A stretch of 5,863 nt of DNA from JAATFY01 sp049276515. Its GTDB lineage: Bacteria; Pseudomonadota; Alphaproteobacteria; UBA9219. The notes below the pieces were generated by a model. It worked only from the letters and a program-made list of their open reading frames with translations. It was not told where the DNA came from and did no database searches. The stretch lies in the NCBI GenBank assembly GCA_049276515.1, contig JBASWO010000027.1, positions 1 through 5,863 on the forward strand, given 5' to 3'. This document shows positions 1-5,579 of the stretch, piece after piece (the stretch's first letter is position 1; every line of letters begins with the position of its first letter). Both the position numbers and the translations under genes were made by a program.

Positions 1-232
1 GTTTTAGGCAACGGTAAACGCCGTAAATACTAATCAGTCCCCACACGGCATTCAGCGTAAAAGATGCCATATTCCAGTGCTTCACGAATGAAATGCCAAT
101 CAGACAAGAAGAGGCAACATTGAGGGCTGAGAAACTTAAATGCTTTGCATAATCGCGGCGCCACTGAACTTTACCATAAGCAAAAAGCGAACACCCAACG
201 CCCATCAAGCCAATGATGTCATAGACATCCAT
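1..232 (-). CDS. Small integral membrane protein, CBU_0592-like, C-terminus cut by window edge
   Basis: The reading frame opens with ATG at 232-230 and stays open for 77 codons to the window edge, so the stop lies outside. The protein begins MDVYDIIGLMGV and has three hydrophobic stretches, about residues 4-20, 32-50 and 53-74. A basic loop (KVQWRRDYAKH) sits between the first two. The pattern, a start like 'YxxIGLxG' and a late segment like 'SFTLNAVWGLISIYGVYR', matches small bacterial inner-membrane proteins annotated as CBU_0592 family, usually about 80-90 residues. Probably only a few residues are missing. No biochemical role is established for that family to my knowledge. The start lies two bases after the glpX stop with no clear Shine-Dalgarno, so translation is probably coupled to glpX. 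The family call is from memory of the pattern; the membrane character is seen directly. Confidence 0.72.
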   Translation of the reverse strand, partial: MDVYDIIGLMGVGCSLFAYGKVQWRRDYAKHLSFSALNVASSCLIGISFVKHWNMASFTLNAVWGLISIYGVYRCLK

Positions 233-234
233 AC

Positions 235-1218
235 TTAAGCGTCTGCCAATGGCTTACGACGGAAATTATGTGTCGCTTCAATTGTACGAACAGTCCCACT
301 CTTCGAGCGCATAACGACCGTGTGCGTTTCAGCTCCACCCGCAAAGCGACGGACACCTTTGAGCATGGTCCCGTTTGTTACACCTGTCGCTGCAAACATG
401 ACATCACCATGAGCTAAATCATTGGTTTTATAAACCCGATTTAAATCTGTAATGCCAGCCTTCTTAGCGCGTGCTTTTTCATCATCATTGCGGAATAAAA
501 GGCGTCCTTGAATTTGACCACCAATACATTGCAAAGCAGCTGCGGCGAGAACGCCTTCAGGCGCACCGCCTGAGCCAATATACATATCAATACCGCTATC
601 AGGCTGTGATGTTGCCATAACAGCCGACACATCACCGTCACCGATTAACATAATGCGTGCGCCTGTTTCACGAACCTTGGTGATCAATTCTTTGTGACGT
701 GGACGATCTAAAATACAGACCTGCAAATCAGAAAGCTGCGCGCCTTTTGCTTTGGCAAGGTTCTTTAGATTTTCAGCTACAGGAGCATCAATATTGATGA
801 TGTCCGCAGGCAAACCTGAACCAATCGCGATTTTGTCCATATAGACATCTGGGGCATGCAAAAAACCACCCGATTGAGCCATAGCGACAACAGCCAAAGC
901 ATTTGCGCCACCCGTCGCTGTAATTGATGTGCCTTCTAATGGATCGAGCGCAATATCAACACGAGGACCTTTGCCGCTGCCAACTTTTTCACCAATATAA
1001 AGCATCGGCGCTTCATCACGTTCACCTTCACCGATCACGACAGTTCCCTGAATATCCAGCGCATTCAAAGCGCGGCGCATCGCATTGACAGCGACTTGAT
1101 CAGCTTGTTTTTCATCACCACGACCAACAAGAAGCGATGCTGATAAAGCAGCTGCCTCAGATACACGTGCAAGTTCGAGAGCAAGATTACGGTCCATATA
1201 TTGATCTTCAGTCGACAT
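235..1218 (-). CDS. glpX: Class II fructose-1,6-bisphosphatase (GlpX)
   Basis: This enzyme hydrolyses fructose 1,6-bisphosphate to fructose 6-phosphate in the cytoplasm, the committed step of gluconeogenesis; some homologues also act on sedoheptulose bisphosphate. At 327 residues it has normal family length. Signature stretches are GRGDEKQAD (32-40), VIGEGERDEAPML (61-73), DPLEGT (92-97), GDGDVSA (193-199) and GGAPEG (217-222). Aligned by eye with E. coli GlpX, the metal and catalytic residues D33, E57, D85, E88 and E213 correspond to D40, E64, D92, E95 and E221, so it should be active. The ATG at 1218-1216 is preceded by AGGAG five bases upstream, and that site overlaps the hom stop codon. 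It is the third gene of the minus-strand block, 8 bases after hom and 2 bases before the small membrane protein gene, so co-transcription is expected. Family and function are certain enough to need no alternative. Confidence 0.97.
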   Translation of the reverse strand: MSTEDQYMDRNLALELARVSEAAALSASLLVGRGDEKQADQVAVNAMRRALNALDIQGTVVIGEGERDEAPMLYIGEKVGSGKGPRVDIALDPLEGTSITATGGANALAVVAMAQSGGFLHAPDVYMDKIAIGSGLPADIINIDAPVAENLKNLAKAKGAQLSDLQVCILDRPRHKELITKVRETGARIMLIGDGDVSAVMATSQPDSGIDMYIGSGGAPEGVLAAAALQCIGGQIQGRLLFRNDDEKARAKKAGITDLNRVYKTNDLAHGDVMFAATGVTNGTMLKGVRRFAGGAETHTVVMRSKSGTVRTIEATHNFRRKPLADA

Positions 1219-1223
1219 TCTTT

Positions 1224-1228
1224 CTCCT
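1224..1228 (-). promoter_or_regulatory. Ribosome binding site of glpX, overlapping the hom stop codon
   Basis: On the minus strand the sequence reads TTAGGAGAAAGAATG. AGGAG is a strong Shine-Dalgarno five bases before the glpX ATG, and its first two bases belong to the TAG stop of hom (1229-1227). Ribosomes ending hom therefore finish on the glpX loading site, which favours translational coupling of the two genes. The overlap is seen in the sequence; the coupling is inferred. Confidence 0.8.
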
Positions 1229-2501
1229 AATCTTCAATTTGCATCAAGCAAGGTGGCTCGAAGGTTGTTTTTAACTGAGCGATCTTTTCAATCGCCTTGC
1301 GTATCGCTGTAACGCTAGATTCATGCGTTATCATGACAACAGGAACCGAATTTTCGGTTTTACCCCTCTGTAAGAGAGATTCGATTGAAATAGCCTCATC
1401 TCGCAGAATGGCAGATATATCCGCTACCACGCCCGGTTTGTCCATAACCTGTAAACGCGTGTAATGACGGGCTTTTGCGCCATCACGAACAGGTTGAGCC
1501 TTCTTCAATTGTGCGACTGGCACACCAAAAACCGGGTACTTCATGCCGCGTGCTAGATCCATAATATCCGCCACCACAGCGCTGGCCGTAGGCTCAGCGC
1601 CCGCCCCGGCTCCTTCAAGCATAATATCGCCCACAAAATCGCCGCGTGTAAGAACAGCATTTAAAGCACCTGAGACATGGGCTAGAGGCATCTTCTTTGG
1701 AACCAAACAAGGGCCAACGCGCTGCTCCAAACCTTTCTCTGTCATGCGCGCAACGCCGAGTAACTTCACACGACATCCCAATTGTTCTGCATACTGCAAA
1801 TCGAGAGGCGTAATGCGGCGAATACCTTCAATTTGAACATTGGTGAGATCGGGCTCTGTTCCAAAGGCAAGTGCTGCAAGGATGGCTAATTTATTGGCTG
1901 TATCATGACCATCAACATCTGACGAGGGATCGGCTTCTGCATAGCCAAGTTTTTGAGCCTCAGCGAGTGCAGCATCAAATGTAAGACCGGCATCACGCAT
2001 GCGTGTGAGAATGTAATTACATGTGCCATTGAGAATGCCGCGGACGGAATGAACAGTATTTCCTGCCAAACCTTCTCGCAGCGCCTTAATAACTGGAATG
2101 CCGCCGGCAACTGCCGCTTCGTAAGCAATTTGAACTTTGTTGCTTTCTGCCAATTTGGCCAAGGCAACACCGTGTGTGGCCATCAATGCTTTATTTGCCG
2201 TGATCAAATGCTTGCCATTTTTTAGAGCATTCTCAGCAAGCTTACGAGCTGGGCCTTCAGCGCCACCCATAAGCTCAACCACAACATCAACGCCAGGCAA
2301 TTGACCTAAATTTTGTACGTCATCAACCCAATCAATGCCGGATAAGTCGCAATCACGCTTTTTAGCTTTGTCATGCGCACTCACGGCCTTAATTTTAATT
2401 GGATTGCCGGTACGGCGCGCAATTAGTTCAGCATTTTTTTGTAATAATTTTACTGCGCCTGCTCCCACAGTTCCCAAACCAGCGATTGCAATTGTCAGCA
2501 T
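1227..2501 (-). CDS. hom: Homoserine dehydrogenase with C-terminal ACT domain
   Basis: It catalyses the NAD(P)H-dependent reduction of aspartate 4-semialdehyde to homoserine, the branch leading to threonine, methionine and isoleucine, in the cytoplasm. At 424 residues it is the standard monofunctional form. Domains: Rossmann fold about 1-130 with the dinucleotide loop GLGTVGAG (8-15) and TANKAL (101-106, K104); catalytic domain about 131-320 with EAAVAGGIP (128-136), ILNGTCNYIL (156-165) and GYAEADPSSDVDGHD (186-200). D200 and K204 correspond to the yeast catalytic pair D219 and K223. An ACT domain follows at about 347-424 (LQVMDKPGVVADIS), the usual site of threonine feedback control. The ATG at 2501 is the first usable start; no other start codon lies in frame through the preceding 60 bases. 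A weak GGA lies eight bases upstream. The gene follows the lipoprotein gene by 14 bases and precedes glpX by 8. Confidence 0.97.
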   Translation of the reverse strand: MLTIAIAGLGTVGAGAVKLLQKNAELIARRTGNPIKIKAVSAHDKAKKRDCDLSGIDWVDDVQNLGQLPGVDVVVELMGGAEGPARKLAENALKNGKHLITANKALMATHGVALAKLAESNKVQIAYEAAVAGGIPVIKALREGLAGNTVHSVRGILNGTCNYILTRMRDAGLTFDAALAEAQKLGYAEADPSSDVDGHDTANKLAILAALAFGTEPDLTNVQIEGIRRITPLDLQYAEQLGCRVKLLGVARMTEKGLEQRVGPCLVPKKMPLAHVSGALNAVLTRGDFVGDIMLEGAGAGAEPTASAVVADIMDLARGMKYPVFGVPVAQLKKAQPVRDGAKARHYTRLQVMDKPGVVADISAILRDEAISIESLLQRGKTENSVPVVMITHESSVTAIRKAIEKIAQLKTTFEPPCLMQIED

Positions 2502-2515
2502 AAGATACGTCCAGG

Positions 2516-2902
2516 TTAGCGTTGTGGGAGTTGCGGAGGAAGAAGAGGATAATTTTTTGTAGCCGTAGGGGAGGATTGCGAGCCTAGGGCACGCGAACGT
2601 TCATATTGCATTTCAGCAATTGCCTGATCAATCACGGGTTGAGGCGAAAAATCTGTAGGCTTTGAAGGTACATCACCAAGACGTGGCCAGGGCACCTCGC
2701 TCAAATCTCGGGGTGGTGGCGTCTCAACAACACGTGGCGCATTTAATATCTCATCTGGCACTTCGCTGCCGCCAAAAATCTTTGGAAATTGAATGCCTTC
2801 ATCCGTTGCTGCAGTCTTATTACTACTGCAACAGGTAAGTGACAACGCAACAAAAAGCATAGCAATCTGCGCAATAAATGCTGATTTCAGTTTAATTTTC
2901 AT
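2516..2902 (-). CDS. Small proline-rich putative lipoprotein of unknown function
   Basis: The product has 128 residues. It starts MKIKLKSAFIAQIAMLFVAL, a lysine-rich n-region plus a hydrophobic core, then SLTCCSSNK. Either Cys24 or Cys25 could be lipidated, but the preceding LT or LTC is a poor fit to the usual lipobox with Gly, Ala or Ser before the Cys, so signal peptidase II processing is likely but not certain. The mature part is rich in Pro, Ser and charged residues. It holds an internal echo, SEVPWP (68-73) and GDVPSKP (76-82), and ends PLLPPQLPQR. It looks largely unstructured apart from a short helix-like stretch around 89-106 (PVIDQAIAEMQYERSRAL). I recognise no domain. It sits first in the hom-glpX block, divergent from phaC, with a modest GAG seven bases before the ATG at 2902-2900. 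The coding call rests on an open frame, a credible signal peptide and close packing. The role is unknown; a periplasm-facing membrane-anchored protein is my inference. Confidence 0.75.
   Translation of the reverse strand: MKIKLKSAFIAQIAMLFVALSLTCCSSNKTAATDEGIQFPKIFGGSEVPDEILNAPRVVETPPPRDLSEVPWPRLGDVPSKPTDFSPQPVIDQAIAEMQYERSRALGSQSSPTATKNYPLLPPQLPQR
2805..2832. repeat. Imperfect 11-base inverted repeat upstream of phaC
   Basis: GTTGCTGCAGT and ACTACTGCAAC are reverse complements at 9 of 11 positions, separated by CTTATT. The dyad lies about 110 bases upstream of the phaC start, inside the codons just after the lipoprotein signal peptide. It contains CTGC/GCAG elements like those reported for PhaR binding sites in Paracoccus. 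It may also be a coincidence of the Cys-Ser and Ala-Ala codons there, so it is recorded only as a possible operator. Confidence 0.3.
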
Positions 2903-2943
2903 GCTATTACTCAGGAACCCTCACCTACTGCTTCAGGCAAGCA
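2903..2943. promoter_or_regulatory. Short divergent spacer between the lipoprotein gene and phaC
   Basis: Only 41 bases separate the two divergent start codons, too few for two full promoters with leaders. Each promoter probably reaches into the opposite gene. On the plus strand a weak AGG (2935-2937) sits six bases before the phaC ATG and is the likely ribosome site. CTGCTTCAGGCAA (2928-2940) resembles a degenerate CTGC-spacer-GCAG element. I could not pick a convincing pair of -35 and -10 boxes on either strand. Confidence 0.4.
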
Positions 2944-4998
2944 ATGACCATAGCAGACGACGATCAAAACCCCAAAATGTCAAAAAAACTGGCGAAATCG
3001 CTCGACGCCATTGCGGCGCTGCGAATCGCTATGGAGCAAAGGCTTGCAGAAAACCCTAAGCATGAAGAAAGCAAACCCCAGGTAAGTGAGCCTGATCCAG
3101 AACCTACACCAGAAGTAACACCACCTGAGCCCGAGGTTTTTCAAGCTCAACCAGAGACCATCAAATCAGGATCTGAAGAAAAACCCAAGGCACCTCAAGC
3201 CGATCCTCAGAGCGCACACCATATCTATGACCCAGCTGAATGGTCGCGCATCATGATGCGCATTGCTGAACGTAGTCAGAAATTAATTCAAGATTATGTT
3301 GAGCGTAATAAGGGTAAATCAATTTCTATTCCCACGCTTGATCCCGCCCATTTGATGGATGCCTTTAGCCATCTCAGCAATCATGTACTACATGATCCTG
3401 AACGTTTTGTGAATGCGCAGGTTGCTCTCTGGCAAGGCTATACCAAAGTTTGGCAATCTGTTCTTGATCGCGTTCAAGGCAAACCATCCGATCCTGTTGT
3501 GATGCCAAATAAAGGTGACAAACGCTTTAAAGATCAGGAATGGAACAGCAATTGGCTCTTTGATTATATGAAGCAATCCTATTTGCTGACCGCTCAATGG
3601 GTGCACGGCCTCGTACAACTTGAATCCAAGGATATGGATCCACGGCAAACTCGCAAGTTAGAATTTTATACGCGGCAAATGCTTGATGCGCTTTCACCCA
3701 ATAATTTTTGGCTCACAAATCCAGAGGTTTTGCGCACGACGTTTGAGACGCATGGGGAAAACCTCATTAAAGGTCTCGAAAATTTGCTCGCAGATCTTGA
3801 ACGCGGACACGGCAAGCTAAGCATTAAGATGACAGATACGCAGGCCTTCGCGGTTGGCGATAATATAGCGACCACACCCGGCAAGGTTATTTATCAAAAC
3901 ACCTTGATGCAACTTATTCAGTACGAACCTCAAACAGCAGAGGTGCATAAAACACCCCTTCTTATTGTCCCGCCCTGGATCAATAAGTTTTATATTCTCG
4001 ATTTGAGCCAAAAAAATTCCATGATCCAATATCTTGTTAAACAGGGTCATACAGTTTTTTGCATCTCTTGGGTTAACCCCGACAAAAGACATGCCGCAAC
4101 AAATTTTGATGATTACATGAATGACGGCATTCTTGCGTCCATGCACGAAATTCGTCGCTTAACGAGTGAAGATAACATCAATGTTCTTGGCTATTGTATT
4201 GGCGGTACCTTGCTTGCAGCAACTCTTGCCTACCTAAAAGCCATGCCACAACCACGTCCAGGTTTACCTAAAGTAGTAAGCGCTACCTATCTCGTAACCA
4301 TGGTCGATTTTAGCGACCCTGGTGATTTAGGGGTCTTTATTGACCCTGATCAGGTCAAACTCATTGAAGAGAACATGGCGCAACGCGGTTATTTTGAAGC
4401 TTCCAGCATGGTGACAACTTTTAATATGCTGCGTGCCAATGATCTGATTTGGTCGTTTGTCATCAATAATTATTTGCTCGGCAAAGAACCATTCCCCTTT
4501 GATATTTTGTATTGGAATGGAGACTCCACGAATTTGCCAGCCGCGATGCATAGCTATTATTTACATAATATGTATCTCGATAATCTCTTATGCCAACCAG
4601 GCGGCATCAAAATGAAAAGTGTGCCGATTGATGTACGCCAAATTGATACCCCAAGCTTTATTTTATCAACCAGCGAAGATCATATTGCGCCCTGGAAATC
4701 TACCTATGCTGCAACGCAACTCTACAAGGGCCCCATGACGTTTGTTTTGTCAGGCTCTGGCCATGTTGCTGGCGTGATTAATTCACCTCAGGTGAATAAG
4801 TATGGATATTGGACAAATACAAATCTCCCAGCTGATCCTGAAGAATGGCTTGCAACAGCCAAACAACAAAAAGGTTCCTGGTGGCCTGAATGGCTAAGCT
4901 GGCTTAAGCCCCATGCTGGTGAAAAAGTGCCTGCGCGCCAGATTGCGCACGCAATTGAAAACGCACCCGGAAGCTATGTAAAAGTGAGAGCTGTTTAA
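2944..4998 (+). CDS. phaC: Class I poly(3-hydroxyalkanoate) synthase with long N-terminal extension
   Basis: PhaC polymerises 3-hydroxyacyl-CoA, mainly 3-hydroxybutyryl-CoA, into storage polyester on the surface of PHA granules. The lipase-like box GYCIGG carries the nucleophile Cys418. Asp579 (in EDHIAPW) and His607 (in SGSGHVAGVIN) complete the triad, and the conserved Trp is W524 (YWNGDSTNLP). All four lie exactly 99 residues after their Cupriavidus necator counterparts C319, D480, H508 and W425, so the catalytic domain (about 330-660) is colinear and intact. The PhaC N-terminal domain covers about 95-330. Length is 684 against 589 in C. necator; the excess is residues 1-95, with a Lys/Ala amphipathic stretch (11-36) and then a Pro/Glu-rich low-complexity linker (about 38-88). 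The ATG at 2944 has a weak AGG six bases upstream; later Met codons at 12 and 30 have none. It stands alone on its strand, with no phaA, phaB, phaR or phasin gene in view, and its stop overlaps that of the convergent carbonic anhydrase gene. Confidence 0.97.
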   Translation: MTIADDDQNPKMSKKLAKSLDAIAALRIAMEQRLAENPKHEESKPQVSEPDPEPTPEVTPPEPEVFQAQPETIKSGSEEKPKAPQADPQSAHHIYDPAEWSRIMMRIAERSQKLIQDYVERNKGKSISIPTLDPAHLMDAFSHLSNHVLHDPERFVNAQVALWQGYTKVWQSVLDRVQGKPSDPVVMPNKGDKRFKDQEWNSNWLFDYMKQSYLLTAQWVHGLVQLESKDMDPRQTRKLEFYTRQMLDALSPNNFWLTNPEVLRTTFETHGENLIKGLENLLADLERGHGKLSIKMTDTQAFAVGDNIATTPGKVIYQNTLMQLIQYEPQTAEVHKTPLLIVPPWINKFYILDLSQKNSMIQYLVKQGHTVFCISWVNPDKRHAATNFDDYMNDGILASMHEIRRLTSEDNINVLGYCIGGTLLAATLAYLKAMPQPRPGLPKVVSATYLVTMVDFSDPGDLGVFIDPDQVKLIEENMAQRGYFEASSMVTTFNMLRANDLIWSFVINNYLLGKEPFPFDILYWNGDSTNLPAAMHSYYLHNMYLDNLLCQPGGIKMKSVPIDVRQIDTPSFILSTSEDHIAPWKSTYAATQLYKGPMTFVLSGSGHVAGVINSPQVNKYGYWTNTNLPADPEEWLATAKQQKGSWWPEWLSWLKPHAGEKVPARQIAHAIENAPGSYVKVRAV

Positions 4999-5016
4999 GC
5001 TTGTGCCTTAGCTAAC
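4993..5016. terminator. Weak hairpin at the convergent gene ends
   Basis: GTTTAAGCT (4993-5001) can pair with AGCTAAC (5010-5016) with a two-base bulge around an eight-base loop, followed on the plus strand by TTTAG. The stem is AT-rich and lacks a real T run on either side, so it is at best a poor intrinsic terminator for phaC. It is listed because no better candidate exists where the two genes meet. Confidence 0.15.
4995..4998. other. Shared TTAA: overlapping stop codons of convergent phaC and carbonic anhydrase genes
   Basis: The palindrome TTAA supplies TAA at 4996-4998 for phaC and TAA at 4997-4995 on the other strand for the carbonic anhydrase gene. The two coding regions therefore overlap by four bases with no space between them, and each 3' untranslated region must run antisense into the other gene. 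Confidence 0.95.
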
Positions 5017-5579
5017 TTTAGATATTCCCCACCCAACTCAGCATATTGTCCAGCACGCACACCAAACATTTTAATATCGTCGGACGAGAGATCGCGCCAG
5101 AATTTGGCGGGGCTACCTGCCCACAACTGTCCCTTAGAAATTATTTTGCCAGCCGTTAACAAAGCACCTGCCGCTAACATGCCGCCACTTTCAATTTTTG
5201 CGCCGTCCATAACAGAGGAATGCATGCCAACAAAAGCATCACTCTCAATTGTACAGGCGTGCAGTAAAGTCATATGTCCTACTGTGACATTATCCCCAAC
5301 AAGAGTAGGATACCCTTCTGCTGGCATGCTACTGCCCTCTTTACCAAGGCGCGCTGATTGCAAACCGCTTGCTGTATGAATAACAGTGCCGTCCTGAATA
5401 TTGGTGCGTGATCCAATGCGGATATAATTGACATCACCCCTTAAGACACAACCAAACCAGATCGAGCTTTCAGGGCCAATTTCGACATCACCAATAATAA
5501 CAGCACCTGGAGCCACAAAAGCTTTCGGATCTATTTTGGGTGTTATGCCTCGATAAGGCAAAATAACAGGACCACTCAC
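4995..5579 (-). CDS. Gamma carbonic anhydrase family protein (left-handed beta-helix, YrdA/CamH-like)
   Basis: Members are trimeric metal-binding left-handed beta-helix proteins; some hydrate CO2, many have no proven activity. The 194-residue product shows hexapeptide-style repeats (VIIGDVEIGPESSIWFGCVL, then about 92-150). Metal ligands appear to be H68 (TVIHTA), H102 and H107 (VGHMTLLH), with the 5-residue His spacing seen in archaeal Cam. The supporting residues R47, D49 (RGDVNYIRIG) and Q62 (NIQDGT) are present. A loop at about 71-90 is longer than in compact homologues, which run near 175 residues. The start is GTG at 5579-5577, supported by GGGAGG seven bases upstream; no other start is available nearby. 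The GTG overlaps the mrp stop (GTGA), so translation is probably coupled to mrp. The stop overlaps that of phaC. An acyl- or acetyltransferase label is sometimes given to such proteins; the three His make the carbonic anhydrase type more likely, though activity is unproven. Confidence 0.93.
   Translation of the reverse strand: MSGPVILPYRGITPKIDPKAFVAPGAVIIGDVEIGPESSIWFGCVLRGDVNYIRIGSRTNIQDGTVIHTASGLQSARLGKEGSSMPAEGYPTLVGDNVTVGHMTLLHACTIESDAFVGMHSSVMDGAKIESGGMLAAGALLTAGKIISKGQLWAGSPAKFWRDLSSDDIKMFGVRAGQYAELGGEYLKLAKAQA

Noticed and set aside
1543..2225. Open frames on the plus strand opposite hom (1543-1836, 1953-2225) and a second minus-strand frame (1886-2170)
   Set aside because: They lie fully inside the well-supported hom gene in other frames, have odd composition and resemble no protein family.
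2978..2983. Perfect TTGACA on the minus strand as a -35 box for the lipoprotein-hom-glpX transcript
   Set aside because: The position 17 bases downstream reads TCGTCT, not a -10 box; the nearest TATGGT is 25 bases away. The TTGACA arises from phaC codons.
2793..3059. Plus-strand open frame spanning the divergent spacer and the phaC start
   Set aside because: It overlaps both supported genes in other frames, and has no ribosome site or family resemblance that I can see.
3388..4551. Minus-strand open frames opposite phaC (3388-3648, 3666-3884, 3817-4146, 4327-4551)
   Set aside because: All are shadows of phaC, whose catalytic residues and spacing are unambiguous.
4972..5013. AGCT occurring four times within about 42 bases around the phaC end
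   Set aside because: The copies are only four bases long, irregularly spaced and share no flanking sequence.
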